NCBI GenBank assembly: GCA_020632695.1
Contig: JACKFB010000011.1
Location: forward strand, 62,001-126,000
Direction of reading: 5' to 3'
Origin: Deltaproteobacteria bacterium
GTDB taxonomy: Bacteria; Myxococcota_A; UBA9042; PHBI01; JACKFB01
Length of the DNA: 64,000 bases
Below the pieces are notes generated by a model. That model was not told where the DNA came from. It saw only the letters and a list, made by a program, of their open reading frames with translations, and did no database searches. Below, in pieces: positions 1 through 9,005 of the stretch. The position numbers and the translations under genes are program-made. Position 1 is the stretch's first letter. Every line of letters begins with the position of its first letter.

Positions 1-53
1 GCGCTCACACCCAGGACGGCGCCCAGGGCGCACGCATAGACCAGTGCCCGCAT
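1..53 (-). CDS. Start of an exported protein, cut by the window edge
   Basis: Only the first 17 codons are present. They begin MRALVYACALGAVLGVSA, which reads as a positively charged start followed by a hydrophobic signal-peptide core. The ATG overlaps the stop of the upstream 1046-residue TPR gene as TGATG, so the two are almost certainly translationally coupled in one operon. Nothing of the mature protein is visible, so no function can be assigned. Confidence 0.6.
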   Translation of the reverse strand, partial: MRALVYACALGAVLGVS

Positions 54-3000
54 CAACGCACCTCTCGCTTGAAGTCGGGGAGCCCGGTGTTGGGCCCGGT
101 GTGATCTGGGCGGAGGCGCGCCTCCTTGATGGAGACGTCGGTGAGGTCGAGCTGGGCGATGGCCTGCTCGGCGCGCTCGGAGTACTCGTTGAACCAGTGC
201 AGCTCGCGCGCGGTCTTCAGGGCGGTGCTGTAGCTCTGGAGCGCACGCTCACGGATGGGCGCGGACTTCTCGGCCATCAGGCCCTTGTACTCGTCGTAGG
301 CCATCGAGCCGGGGCGGATGCGCGACGGCGGCTCGGTGTTCTCGACGGTGTCGGCCAGGTCGCGGTAGGCCACACCGAGCTGCGTGTAGGCCGCGATGGT
401 CCAGCCGGGGTGCCCGTAGGCGATGACCTGCTCGTAGACCGCCTTGGCGTCGTTCATCAGCTCCAGCTTGCGCTTGATGGCCGCCTGTACGGCCTTCTCG
501 CTGCCGGAGAGCCTGAGCCGCGTCGCCTGGCCGAGCACCTCCTCGCCCAGGTTGAAGTGCGCCTCGGCCACGGCCGAGACCGCCTCGATCTTGAGCTGCT
601 GCACGGTCTCCGCCGGGAGGCTCTTGAAGTACTCGACGGTCTCCCGGAAGGCCTTCTCGGCGTCCCGGGACTTGCCGATGGTCTTGTAGGCGCGACCGCG
701 CGCGTCCAGCACCCGCAGCCGCGTGCCGGCGTCCTCGCCGGGGAACATGCGCAGGTGGCGGTTCACCTCGGCGATGACGCGCGAGGCCTTGTCCTGCTTC
801 TCGCGGATGAGGATGACGTCCAGGTGGACCCGCGGCGCCTTGTCGGGGTCGGGGTAGCGCTTGAGGTAGGTCTCGAGGTCCCGGACGGCCTCCTCGTACT
901 GCCCCAAGGTCTTGCGGAAGATCGACGCGTAGCGCAGCGCCTTCTCGGCCAGCGGGTGGTCGGGGTAGCTGGTCACGAAGGTCTCGTAGACCTTGGCGGC
1001 CTCCTCGTAGACCGTCGTCTCCCGGAAGATCTCGCCGATGGAGTAGAGCGCCTTCGGAGCCAGCTTGTCGCTCTGGTACTCCGTGTAGAGCTTGTTCTGC
1101 ATCTGCAGGGCCTTCTCGACCTGCTTGGATTTGAAGAAGTTCAGGCCCGCGTTGAAGATGGCCGCCGGGGCGCGCTCGCCGCCCGCGTTCTCCTTCGCGT
1201 AGGTGACGAAGCAGTTGGCCGCGGCCAGGAACTCTTCCTTCTGCTCGAACTTGAAGCACTTCTGGAAGTTGAACTCGCTCCGGATCCGGACGATGTCCGC
1301 CCGCAGGTCCGTCTCCATCAGCTTCGGGTTGCGCCCGTAGATGTCGGCGTACTCCTGGAGCTTGTCGATGTCGTGGGCCAGGTTGTACGACGAGAGCACG
1401 TGCCGGGCGGCGTCCTCCCAGAACTCGTGGCCCGGATAGTTCTCCACGAAGTCGGCGAAGCGCGGCGCGGCCTCGTCGAAGTGGTTGGCGGTGTAGAGGA
1501 TCTTCGCGGCCAGGAACTTGGCCCGCGGGATGTTCTCCGCGGTCTCCTTGTTCACGCCCTTCTTGGCGATGATGCCGAGCCAGCGGTCCACCGCCTGGAC
1601 GAACTGGCGCTCGTCCGAGGTCAGCTCGCGCCGCGAGAGGTCGTCGACCTCCTCGCTCTTGGTGCCCGAGGCCTTGACGCTCTCGTCGGACTTGATGGTC
1701 TCGAGGTACGCCACCACCGCGCGCTCGGCAGAGTCGTCGGCGTACTGACCCGTCGGGTCGGCCGCGATGACCTTCTCGAACTCGGCCGCCGCCTCGCGGG
1801 TCTTGCCGGTCATGAGCATCAGCAAGGCGTTGTTGTAGCTGATGGCGTACGCGTTGGGCCGGTCGCGGAACAGGCGCAGGTACTCGTCGTAGAGCATCTG
1901 CGTGTACTCGAGGGTCTGCTGGGCCTTCGTCGTCCGGTACTCGGTGTGGTAGCCGGTGGCGATGGTCAGGATCAGCGTGTCGACCTCGCGCTCCTCCTTC
2001 TTGCGGAACTCCTCGGGCGCCGAGCCGCTGAGCTCCTCGAAGTAGCGGATCAGCTCCTTGACCTCGGCCACGGTGGAGGCCTTGTCGGTCTGCCGGAAGG
2101 CGTTGTCGACCTTCTGCCGCTGGAAGCGCAGGACCATGAAGCTCATGTCCTTGCCGCCGGGGCGCTCGGTCCGGGCCTCCTTGATCAGGGCCTCCAGCAC
2201 CTTGTTCGACTTGTCGTACTCGGTCTGCTCCGTGTAGAGCGCCGCCAGCCGGCTGCCCAGGTCGAGGTAGATCTCCGGCGCGTACTTCTTGAAGAACGCG
2301 ATGGCGGCGGTCGCCTTGCCCGCCTTCGAGTAGGGGTAGATCAGCTCGTTGCGAGCCTCGGTGAGCAGCTCCATGGCGCCCGCGCGGCCGGCGGCGTCCT
2401 GCTCACGGGCCATCTTGATGACGGCCAGCATCTTGGACAGCGACAGGTCGTACTCGCCGAGGTTGTAGTAGCACCAGGACTGCTTGTAGATGGCGTAGGC
2501 GAGGACGCCCGACTCGGGGTACTCCTCGACCTTCTGGTAGAGCTTGAGCGCGTCGCCGAACTTGTTGTCCTCGAAGTAGTACTCGCCGATGTTCACCAGC
2601 GCGTCGGGCACGTACTTCGAGTCGGGGTGCTTGAGGATCAGCTCGGTGAAGGCGGCGATGGCCTCGTCGTTGCGCTTCATCGACCCGAGCTGGTAGCCCA
2701 GGTAGTACCGCAGCTCGTCGATGTTCGGTGACCGCGGGAAGCGCTGGATGACGTCCTTGTAGACCTTGACCGTCTGGTCCTGGTACTCGGTCTGCTTGGC
2801 CAGGTAGCCGTTGCGCTCGGCCCGCAGCCGGGCCGCCGTGGCCTCGTCTCCGGCCTCCTCGGCCGCGAAGAGCGCGGCCTCGAGCTTCTCGGCCTGGGCG
2901 CGCCGGCCGTAGACTTCCGAGAGGTCCCAGTAGAAGTCGGCCAGCGCGATGACCTGCTTGGTGTAGTCAGCGCTGGACTCGTCCTGCAACTGCAGGATCA

Positions 3001-3193
3001 TCTTCTGGTTCCGGATGCTCTCGCGGATGGTGGGCTCGTCGTCCGACGAGGCCTGCCGCGACTTCACCAGGCCGGTGGCCTTCGGCACGTCCTTCCGCTC
3101 GGCCTTCTTGGGCCGCGCCGCCTCGGCCGGCGTACCGAGCGAGACCACGAGCCCGACGACCAGCGCTGTCAGGCCCCACGCGCAATTCCTCAT
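53..3193 (-). CDS. Large secreted tetratricopeptide-repeat protein
   Basis: 1046 residues. I start it at the ATG preceded by GAGGGC, because this puts a clean signal peptide (MRNCAWGLTALVVGLVVSLG, cleavage likely after AEA) at the N-terminus; the open frame extends 22 codons further upstream without one. The rest is a series of TPR/Sel1-like helical hairpins with typical positions, for example ALYSIGEIFRET, ALVNIGEYYFED and AAIFNAGLNFF, separated by charged linkers, so it is a periplasmic or envelope scaffold. It follows a second secreted TPR gene by 74 bases on the same strand. Adjacent large and small TPR proteins recall the GltD/GltE (AgmU/AglT) pair of the Myxococcus gliding machinery, but that is only a resemblance in architecture. 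No catalytic motif is seen. Confidence 0.8.
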   Translation of the reverse strand: MRNCAWGLTALVVGLVVSLGTPAEAARPKKAERKDVPKATGLVKSRQASSDDEPTIRESIRNQKMILQLQDESSADYTKQVIALADFYWDLSEVYGRRAQAEKLEAALFAAEEAGDEATAARLRAERNGYLAKQTEYQDQTVKVYKDVIQRFPRSPNIDELRYYLGYQLGSMKRNDEAIAAFTELILKHPDSKYVPDALVNIGEYYFEDNKFGDALKLYQKVEEYPESGVLAYAIYKQSWCYYNLGEYDLSLSKMLAVIKMAREQDAAGRAGAMELLTEARNELIYPYSKAGKATAAIAFFKKYAPEIYLDLGSRLAALYTEQTEYDKSNKVLEALIKEARTERPGGKDMSFMVLRFQRQKVDNAFRQTDKASTVAEVKELIRYFEELSGSAPEEFRKKEEREVDTLILTIATGYHTEYRTTKAQQTLEYTQMLYDEYLRLFRDRPNAYAISYNNALLMLMTGKTREAAAEFEKVIAADPTGQYADDSAERAVVAYLETIKSDESVKASGTKSEEVDDLSRRELTSDERQFVQAVDRWLGIIAKKGVNKETAENIPRAKFLAAKILYTANHFDEAAPRFADFVENYPGHEFWEDAARHVLSSYNLAHDIDKLQEYADIYGRNPKLMETDLRADIVRIRSEFNFQKCFKFEQKEEFLAAANCFVTYAKENAGGERAPAAIFNAGLNFFKSKQVEKALQMQNKLYTEYQSDKLAPKALYSIGEIFRETTVYEEAAKVYETFVTSYPDHPLAEKALRYASIFRKTLGQYEEAVRDLETYLKRYPDPDKAPRVHLDVILIREKQDKASRVIAEVNRHLRMFPGEDAGTRLRVLDARGRAYKTIGKSRDAEKAFRETVEYFKSLPAETVQQLKIEAVSAVAEAHFNLGEEVLGQATRLRLSGSEKAVQAAIKRKLELMNDAKAVYEQVIAYGHPGWTIAAYTQLGVAYRDLADTVENTEPPSRIRPGSMAYDEYKGLMAEKSAPIRERALQSYSTALKTARELHWFNEYSERAEQAIAQLDLTDVSIKEARLRPDHTGPNTGLPDFKREVR

Positions 3194-3267
3194 GCCATGC
3201 CCTCGGCGGTTCGTTCTGGGGTTCGATGACAGGGGGGGACCCGCCACCCGATGAGGCACAGGACCGC

Positions 3268-4893
3268 TCAGCGCGGGCCTTCGGTGCCTCCATCCTCACA
3301 CTGCGACGAGATGTCGTACAGATAAGAACCCAACTCGTCGCGCCAGTATTCGCCGGTGAAGGGCCACTCGACGTGCTCGCGGTCGACGACGATCTCCGTC
3401 GAAGCAGCGCGAGCCGCCTGCTGCTCCACTCGGAGGCTGTCCGCGAGCTGACCGCGCGCCGCCTTCAGGGTCTCGCCCTTGATCTTCAGGGCGCCCGCGA
3501 GGTGCTGCTTGAGCTCCTTGAGCACGCGGAGGAGCCGGGCCTGGGCGAGGCTGCCGGCCTCGCCGACGACGAGGCTGCGGTAGGCGCCGAGCTCCGCACG
3601 CAGCCCCGACAGGAAGGGCTCCGCGACGGGCTTGTCGCTGGCCAGCTCGTCGAGGCGCTCGAGCTCGAGGTTGAGGGTCTTCACGAACTGGAACTTGCGG
3701 CGCAGCTTCCGGTCGTCCAGCGCCGCGTTGAAGATGCGCTTGAAGCGCGTCGAGAACTCGGGGTCCTCGGAGCGCGAAAGCCGAGCCAGCCACAGGTAGA
3801 ACGCGTTGGGGTCGGCGAACTGGTTGACCTGGTCCCGGAGCTGGGTCATCAGCGGGTAGTAGTCCTGCACGAACTGCTTGATGACGACGTTCGCCTCGTC
3901 GTAGCGGCAGTTGTAGAACAGGATGAGCGCCTGGAGCACCCGCGACTCGGGGAAGTACTGGTCCTCGAAGAAGGGCGAGTTCAGGGTGTGGAGGTTGCCG
4001 AGCGCCTTCGCGTAGTTCTTGAGCTGGAAGTGCACCCAGCTCACCTCGAAGAGGGCCGGGAGCCAGTTGGGGTCGGCCGTCGACACCTGATCGTAGTAGC
4101 GGACCGCCACCTGGTACTGGCGCGTCGAGAAGAAGAGCCGTCCCAGCGCCAGGTTGGCCATCGCGGCGGTCTTCGCGACCACCTCGCTGCCGCGGTGGGT
4201 CTGCTCGTAGCGCAGGATGGCCTTGAAGGCCTCCGCGGCGGACTTGAGCTGCTCGTTGTCGACGTTCGCCGGGTCGGTGCCGAGCTTCGACTCCTGGAGG
4301 TGGATGATGCCCTCCAGGTAGCGGGCGCGGACGTAGAAGTCACCGTTGGCCGCGCTCACCTCCTTGAAGCGCGCCAGCGCGTCGTGGAAGGAGCTCTCAC
4401 CGTAGTAGTACTGGCCGACCAGGAAGTGCAGCTCGTCGGCGTTCTCCGGCGGATACAGCTCCGGCGGGAAGCTCACGATCTTCTCGAGCACGTTCGAGTC
4501 GGCGCCGTTCGCGCGGCTGATGTAGAGCAGGTAGGGCAGGGCGCGGCGGTACTTGGGGTGCGCCGGGCCCTCGTCGATGACGTACTCGAACTGCAGGAGC
4601 GCCGACTGGTAGAGCTTCAGCTCGTACAGCGCCGCGCCCAGCTCGAAGCGGGCCACCCGCACGACCGGCCACGAGGGATCGCCGTTGTTGACGATGTCGT
4701 TGAAGCGCAGCGAGGCCTCGAGGAATTTCCCGTCGTTGGCGAGCTCCTGGCCGTCCTTGAGGAGGGCCTCGAGCTGGCCGGGGTCGACGACCAGATCGGG
4801 CGCCAGGTCGAGCGGGTCCTCTGCATAGGCCGGCGCGCCGAGCCACAGCGGTAGACCAGCGAGCGCGACGAGGACGATGCGGGGGAGGGACAT
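3268..4893 (-). CDS. Secreted TPR protein
   Basis: 541 residues with a signal peptide at the start (MSLPRIVLVALAGLPLWLGA, then PAYAEDP), and a GGAG box upstream of the ATG. The N-terminal two thirds carry TPR-like helices (ALYELKLYQSALLQFEYVID, FLVGQYYYGESSFHDALARF, VRYYDQVSTADPNWLPALFE). The C-terminal third is rich in Arg, Lys and Glu, probably a coiled coil, and lacks obvious motifs. It is the first gene of a minus-strand operon with the 1046-residue TPR protein. It is divergent from the small Cys-rich lipoprotein gene, with 217 bases between them. Role unknown; an envelope assembly or motility scaffold is possible. Confidence 0.8.
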   Translation of the reverse strand: MSLPRIVLVALAGLPLWLGAPAYAEDPLDLAPDLVVDPGQLEALLKDGQELANDGKFLEASLRFNDIVNNGDPSWPVVRVARFELGAALYELKLYQSALLQFEYVIDEGPAHPKYRRALPYLLYISRANGADSNVLEKIVSFPPELYPPENADELHFLVGQYYYGESSFHDALARFKEVSAANGDFYVRARYLEGIIHLQESKLGTDPANVDNEQLKSAAEAFKAILRYEQTHRGSEVVAKTAAMANLALGRLFFSTRQYQVAVRYYDQVSTADPNWLPALFEVSWVHFQLKNYAKALGNLHTLNSPFFEDQYFPESRVLQALILFYNCRYDEANVVIKQFVQDYYPLMTQLRDQVNQFADPNAFYLWLARLSRSEDPEFSTRFKRIFNAALDDRKLRRKFQFVKTLNLELERLDELASDKPVAEPFLSGLRAELGAYRSLVVGEAGSLAQARLLRVLKELKQHLAGALKIKGETLKAARGQLADSLRVEQQAARAASTEIVVDREHVEWPFTGEYWRDELGSYLYDISSQCEDGGTEGPR

Positions 4894-5110
4894 CGCAGTG
4901 ACTCCGGCGACAGACGGGCGACTCCCGCTGGTACCTCAGAAACGGCGTGCGTTATAGCCCTTGCCGGCGCGGGCGGTCAAGGTCTCCCCCGGCGCTCGGC
5001 TGTGATGCCGTGTCGGGCGGCGGACCGCGGGAGCGGATTGACATCACCCGCGCACGGGCTCCATCATCCGGGGCGACCGAAGCCACGCACCAGATCAGGG
5101 GCCCGTTTCG
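4894..5110. promoter_or_regulatory. Divergent intergenic region
   Basis: 217 bases between two divergent exported-protein genes, so it must hold promoters for both. It is somewhat less GC-rich near 4940-4970 (contains gcgttatagcccttgcc). I could not place confident -35/-10 pairs, and no palindrome stands out. Confidence 0.3.
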
Positions 5111-5497
5111 ATGCAGCGCATCCTCGTCGTCGCCATCCTCCTCGCAGCCGCCCTCGCGGCCTGTGACGATCCGGAACTCTACGGCGAGTGCCCGTTCTCG
5201 AACAGCATCGAGGCGACCTGCGAGTCGCAGGCCGGCAACACGAAGCTCACCTGCGTCGTGGCGGAGCACCCCTTCTGCCTGGAGAGCGTCTGCGCGTCCT
5301 GGCAGGGGAGCAGCACCTTCTGCACGCGCGCCTGCACGGCCGACTCCGATTGTCCGGAGCTCTCGACCTGCCAGACCTCGCTGGACCTGTCGTTCTGCGT
5401 CGAGAACGAGGTCACCTGCGCCGGCGCCGACGACGTGGCGGGCTGCACGCAGTCCCTGGAGCAGCGGCGAGCTCAGTCGGTGGGCGGCGGGAACTGA
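5111..5497 (+). CDS. Small Cys-rich lipoprotein
   Basis: 128 residues. The N-terminus MQRILVVAILLAAALAACDD is a lipoprotein signal peptide with lipobox AAC, the lipidated Cys being residue 18. The mature part contains about ten further cysteines in a CTRACTADSDCPELSTC type pattern, resembling the Cys-rich C-x4-D-C modules in several other lipoproteins of this window (35.3 kb, 41.2 kb). It probably forms a disulfide-stabilised envelope domain. It stands alone and converges on yraN, 43 bases away. No known family was recognised. Confidence 0.7.
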   Translation: MQRILVVAILLAAALAACDDPELYGECPFSNSIEATCESQAGNTKLTCVVAEHPFCLESVCASWQGSSTFCTRACTADSDCPELSTCQTSLDLSFCVENEVTCAGADDVAGCTQSLEQRRAQSVGGGN

Positions 5498-5540
5498 CGA
5501 GGGCCGCGGGTCGGCGCCAACGCGCGCCTCTGACCGCGCC

Positions 5541-5900
5541 TCAAACCTCGAACGCCCCGCGCACCCAGTCCAGGCGCCAGCGGAACCAGCCCCGGTAGAC
5601 GACGCCCACCACGTCGAAGCGCACCCCGGCCGGGGCCCACCGGGAGCCCGACAGCCAGCGCTGGGCGAGGTGGGCCAGGCGGCGGCGCTTGTCGGGGCCC
5701 ACCGTCGCGATGGGGCCGCCGGCGAAGTCGGTGCGCGCGGTGCGCACCTCGATCACGACGAGGAGGTCTCCGTCGCGCGCCAGGATGTCGAGCTCGCCGT
5801 CCGGGCAGCGCCAGTTGCGGGCGATGATGCGCAGGCCGTGACGGCGGACGTGCCGCGCCGCGCGCGCCTCGCCGCGACGGCCCAGGTCGGCGCGGTTCAT
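5541..5900 (-). CDS. yraN: YraN family (UPF0102) endonuclease-like protein
   Basis: 119 residues, the usual length for this family. The N-terminus reads MNRADLGRRGEARAARHVRR, followed by NWRCPDGELDILARDGDLLV and FVEVR-like VVIEVRTARTDFAGG, the GE-x-D-x12-E-x-R signature of the restriction-endonuclease-like fold. The ATG overlaps the rnhB stop (ATGA), the standard rnhB-yraN arrangement. It is the last gene of the rpsP operon. Biochemical role in the family remains poorly defined; a nuclease role is inferred from fold only. Confidence 0.93.
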   Translation of the reverse strand: MNRADLGRRGEARAARHVRRHGLRIIARNWRCPDGELDILARDGDLLVVIEVRTARTDFAGGPIATVGPDKRRRLAHLAQRWLSGSRWAPAGVRFDVVGVVYRGWFRWRLDWVRGAFEV

Positions 5901-6619
5901 CGAGGCTCGCCGCCGCCGTCCTCCGGCAGGAGGCGGAAGCCGCGGCGGTGCAGGACGCAGGGGCCGTGTCGGCGGATGGCGTCCCGGTGGCGCAGGGAGG
6001 CGTAGCCCTTGTGGTCGGCGAACCCGTACTCGGGGAAGCGCCGGTCGTAGGCACGCATCATCCGGTCCCGGGTGACCTTGGCCAGGATCGAGGCGGCGGC
6101 GATGTGGGTGGAGCGGGCGTCGCCCTGGACGAGGGGGCGCTGGCGCACGGCGGTGGGCAGCGGAGCGAGCTGGTTTCCGTCGACCAGGACCAGCGCGGTG
6201 CGCAGGGACGGCAGCTCGTCGCACAGGCTGCGCCAGGCGCGGGCCATCGCCGCCAGCGACGCGTGGAGGATGTTGATGCGCTCGATCTCGTCCACGTCGG
6301 CGACGGCCACGGCGTAGAAGCTGGCCTCGTCGATGATGCGCGCGTAGAGCGACTCGCGGACCGCGGCCGACAGGCGCTTGGAGTCGTCCAGGCCCTCGAT
6401 CGCGCAGGGATCGGGGAGCACCACGGCGGCCGCGACCACGGGACCCGCCAGCGGACCGCGGCCCGCCTCGTCGAGGCCGATGAGCGTCTCGACGCGACCC
6501 GCCGAACGCAACGCGGCCTCGACCTCGCCACACCAGGGTGGCGACGCAGAGGCCGCGAAGAGGTCGAGCGACGCAGGAGGTCCCTTGGACCCCCGACGCT
6601 CACCCGTCGTGGCGGACAT
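5897..6619 (-). CDS. rnhB: Ribonuclease HII
   Basis: 240 residues. It removes the RNA strand of RNA/DNA hybrids and single ribonucleotides from DNA. The active-site motif LIGLDEAGRGPLAGPVVAAA (first Asp and the Glu) is near residue 47, the third acidic residue lies in VLVDGNQ, and the fourth in ILAKVTRDRMM near residue 187. There is an N-terminal extension of about 40 residues before the catalytic start compared with the short E. coli form. The ATG lies inside the end of rplS (20-base overlap), and the stop overlaps the yraN start, so it is embedded in the ribosomal operon. Confidence 0.96.
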   Translation of the reverse strand: MSATTGERRGSKGPPASLDLFAASASPPWCGEVEAALRSAGRVETLIGLDEAGRGPLAGPVVAAAVVLPDPCAIEGLDDSKRLSAAVRESLYARIIDEASFYAVAVADVDEIERINILHASLAAMARAWRSLCDELPSLRTALVLVDGNQLAPLPTAVRQRPLVQGDARSTHIAAASILAKVTRDRMMRAYDRRFPEYGFADHKGYASLRHRDAIRRHGPCVLHRRGFRLLPEDGGGEPR

Positions 6620-6968
6620 CGCGGAGCGCGCGGATACGAGCCGACTTGCCCACCCGATCGCGCAGGTAGAACAGGCGGCTGCGCCGCACCCGGCCGCGCT
6701 CCTTGACCTCGATCATGAGCAGGCGCGGGGAGTGCAGCGGGAAGATGCGCTCGACACCGACGCTGTACGAGATCTTGCGGACGGTGAAGGTCGAGCGGAT
6801 GCCGTCGTTGTGGCGGTAGATGCACACGCCCTCGAAGACCTGCACGCGCTCCTTCTCGCCTTCCTGGATGCGGACGTGCACGCGGAGCGTGTCGCCAGGG
6901 CGAAAGGCGGGGACATCGGTCCGGAGCTGCAGCTCCTCGATCTTCTGGATGACGCTCAAGCCGCTCAT
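6600..6968 (-). CDS. rplS: 50S ribosomal protein L19
   Basis: 122 residues starting MSGLSVIQKIEELQLRTDVP, with GGAGAAAG in front of the ATG. The family core is intact: FRPGDTLRVHVRIQEGEKER, QVFEGVCIYRH, FTVRKISYSVGVERIFPLHS and RVRRSRLFYLRDRVGKSARI. The protein sits at the 30S-50S interface. The frame continues open upstream, but only this start has a ribosome-binding site and the family N-terminus. It is 19 bases from the upstream methyltransferase stop. Confidence 0.98.
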   Translation of the reverse strand: MSGLSVIQKIEELQLRTDVPAFRPGDTLRVHVRIQEGEKERVQVFEGVCIYRHNDGIRSTFTVRKISYSVGVERIFPLHSPRLLMIEVKERGRVRRSRLFYLRDRVGKSARIRALRDVRHDG

Positions 6969-6987
6969 GTCTTTCTCCGCTACCGAT

Positions 6988-7554
6988 TCAGCGGTCGCCC
7001 AGGAGCCGGTCCAGTATGATGGAGACGGCCGAACGTACCGATAGATGGTTGTAGTCTCCGCGTCCGGGCAAGGCCTGGATGGCAGGAAGTCGCAGGGGGC
7101 AGCGCCGCAGGATCTCGTCGGTGAGCCCGAATCCCGTGCCGAAGAGCAGGAGCAGGGCCCCGGGTTCGTCGGCGATGCGGCCTCGCAGGACCGCGTATTC
7201 GGTGATGTCTGTGTGGAGCTGGGCTCCGGTGGCAACCAGCGTCGGCGTCGAGCCCGTCTCCCTCTCGATGGCCAGCGCCGCTTCGTCCACGTCCCTGGCG
7301 ACTCGAAGTCGCTCGAAGGCCCTGGCGCGAATGGGGTTGTGGCTCGCCCCGGCACCGTGTTCCCAGTGGCCGATGATCCGGCCGACCAGCGAGCGTTGCT
7401 GCTCGATGGGGGTCACGATGAAGGTCGCCCGGACGTCGTAGGTCCGCGCGGCGCGCGCCAGGTCGTGGATGTCAATGTTCGTGACCGCGGTGGTCACCGT
7501 CTCGCCCAGTCGGTTGCGGACCGGGTGATGGACGAGGGCGATATAGATATCCAT
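6988..7554 (-). CDS. Small SPOUT-type RNA methyltransferase between trmD and rplS
   Basis: 188 residues beginning MDIYIALVHHPVRNRLGETV. The conserved TTAVTNIDIHDLARAARTY segment, then GTGFGLTDEI and GRGDYNHLSVRSA near the C-terminus, mark the knotted (SPOUT) methyltransferase family commonly inserted between trmD and rplS in deltaproteobacteria and related groups. The glycine-rich GTGFG and the SVRSA turn match the AdoMet-binding knot. The alternative upstream ATG at 7584 would overlap trmD; the start at 7554 gives the usual family N-terminus. The RNA target is not known from sequence. Confidence 0.85.
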   Translation of the reverse strand: MDIYIALVHHPVRNRLGETVTTAVTNIDIHDLARAARTYDVRATFIVTPIEQQRSLVGRIIGHWEHGAGASHNPIRARAFERLRVARDVDEAALAIERETGSTPTLVATGAQLHTDITEYAVLRGRIADEPGALLLLFGTGFGLTDEILRRCPLRLPAIQALPGRGDYNHLSVRSAVSIILDRLLGDR

Positions 7555-7567
7555 TACGCCCGGATGA

Positions 7568-8302
7568 TCAAGTGGTTTTTCCATTGGATGGCGCTTCGTC
7601 GTCGCCTGCGCCCCGGTAGCGGGCCCAGAGATCGGGCCTGCGGCTGCGCGTGCGCGCCTCCCGCTCCTCCTGCCGGTGGCGCGCGATGGCGGCGTGGTCG
7701 CCCGACAGCAGCACCGGAGGCACCTCGTGCCCGCGCCACTCGCGCGGCCGCGTGTACTGGGCGTGCTCGAGGAGCGAGACGCCGGTGAAGGACTCCTCCT
7801 CGGCACCCACGGCGTTCCCCAGCACCCCCGGTAGCGTCCGGCTCACCGCGTCGATGACCGCCAGCGCGCCGAGCTCGCCGCCAGTGAGCACGTAGTCGCC
7901 GACCGAGAGCTGCTCGTCCACCACGTGCTCGGCGATCCGCTCGTCGACACCCTCGTAGCGACCGCAGACCAGGCACAGGCTGCCCAGCGCCGCGTACTCG
8001 CGCACCAGGTCCTGGGTGAGCAGCCGCCCGCCGGGGCTGAGCAGGATCACCCGCGCCGGCCGGTGGGCCGCGCGCACCGCCTCGATGGCCTGGAAGAGCG
8101 GCTCGGGCATCATCACCATGCCGGCGCCGCCGCCGAAGGGCGCGTCGTCCACCGTGCGGTGACGGTCCTCGGCGTAGTCGCGCGGGTTGGTGCTGCCGAC
8201 CTCGATGAGGCCGGCCTTCCGTGCGCGGCCGAGGATGCTGCCGGCGACGTACGGCTCGATCAGCTCGGGGAAGAGCGTGACGACGTCGAAGCGGAAGCTC
8301 AC
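7568..8302 (-). CDS. trmD: tRNA (guanine37-N1)-methyltransferase
   Basis: 244 residues, using a GTG start that overlaps the rimM stop (GTGA). It methylates G37 of tRNAs next to the anticodon, preventing +1 frameshifting. Motifs: FDVVTLFPELIEPY at the N-terminus, DDAPFGGGAGMVM, LSPGGRLLTQ, CGRYEGVDER, then VGDYVLTGGELGA in the trefoil knot with the catalytic Asp just before it in VVDEQLS. The C-terminal helix domain ends with RRPDLWARYRG. The long open frame upstream of this GTG is an rimM shadow. Confidence 0.97.
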   Translation of the reverse strand: MSFRFDVVTLFPELIEPYVAGSILGRARKAGLIEVGSTNPRDYAEDRHRTVDDAPFGGGAGMVMMPEPLFQAIEAVRAAHRPARVILLSPGGRLLTQDLVREYAALGSLCLVCGRYEGVDERIAEHVVDEQLSVGDYVLTGGELGALAVIDAVSRTLPGVLGNAVGAEEESFTGVSLLEHAQYTRPREWRGHEVPPVLLSGDHAAIARHRQEEREARTRSRRPDLWARYRGAGDDEAPSNGKTT

Positions 8303-8856
8303 GGCAGCAGCCCTTCGACCACCTCGATGACCACCCGCCGCCCGGCGCGGTCGATGCGCGTGACGATGTCGCGGATCACCGGGATGTAGAAGCTCTCGCC
8401 GCCCGACGCCGGCCGCACCTCGAAGAGCTCGGTCTGTCCGGGCAGCGCCCGCACGATCGTGCCGATGAGCTCGCCCGCGCCGTCCTCCACGCGCCACCCG
8501 GGGACCTCGTAGTAGAAGTACTCGTCCTCGTCGGGCTCGCCCAGGGCCTCGGGCACCACGCCCAGGACGCCGCCGCGCAGCGCCTCGGCCGCCTCCCGGT
8601 CGCCGACCCCCGCCAGCGCGATGACGAGGCGCCCCTTTCCGGCGGGGCGCACCTGCTGGAGCCGCACGGTGCGGCCGGCGGCGACCTCCACGGTGTCCGA
8701 CTGGCGCGACTCCTCGTCGCTGAGCACCCCGGGCGGCACCAGCACCAGCTCGCTGCCGACCTTCCACAAGGGCGACGCCTCGTGGAAGGGGAGCACGCCC
8801 AGCTCTCCGCGCAGACCCTGCGCCTTGGTCACGGCGCCCAGGAGCAGGAGCTTCAT
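8299..8856 (-). CDS. rimM: 16S rRNA processing protein RimM
   Basis: 185 residues. It binds ribosomal protein S19 and helps mature the 30S head domain. The N-terminal domain begins MKLLLLGAVTKAQGLRGELG, the family G-x4-GL-x-GE motif. The C-terminal PRC-barrel has DEDEYFYYEVPGWRVEDGAG and ends near FYIPVIRDIVTRIDRAGRRV. It lies between the KH-domain gene (149 bases upstream) and trmD (4-base overlap), the classical order. Confidence 0.95.
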   Translation of the reverse strand: MKLLLLGAVTKAQGLRGELGVLPFHEASPLWKVGSELVLVPPGVLSDEESRQSDTVEVAAGRTVRLQQVRPAGKGRLVIALAGVGDREAAEALRGGVLGVVPEALGEPDEDEYFYYEVPGWRVEDGAGELIGTIVRALPGQTELFEVRPASGGESFYIPVIRDIVTRIDRAGRRVVIEVVEGLLP

Positions 8857-9005
8857 CGCTGAGGCCCGATCGCGGCGAGCGGTCCCTTCGGCTCTCGAGG
8901 CATCCCGCGTTCACTCCCAGCCCCAAAGCGGCGCGACCGCACTGGCTGCGAGCGCGTCGCCCCTGGGGTCAGCCACGCACGAGCCTCGCGGGCTCGGCGA
9001 GGCTT

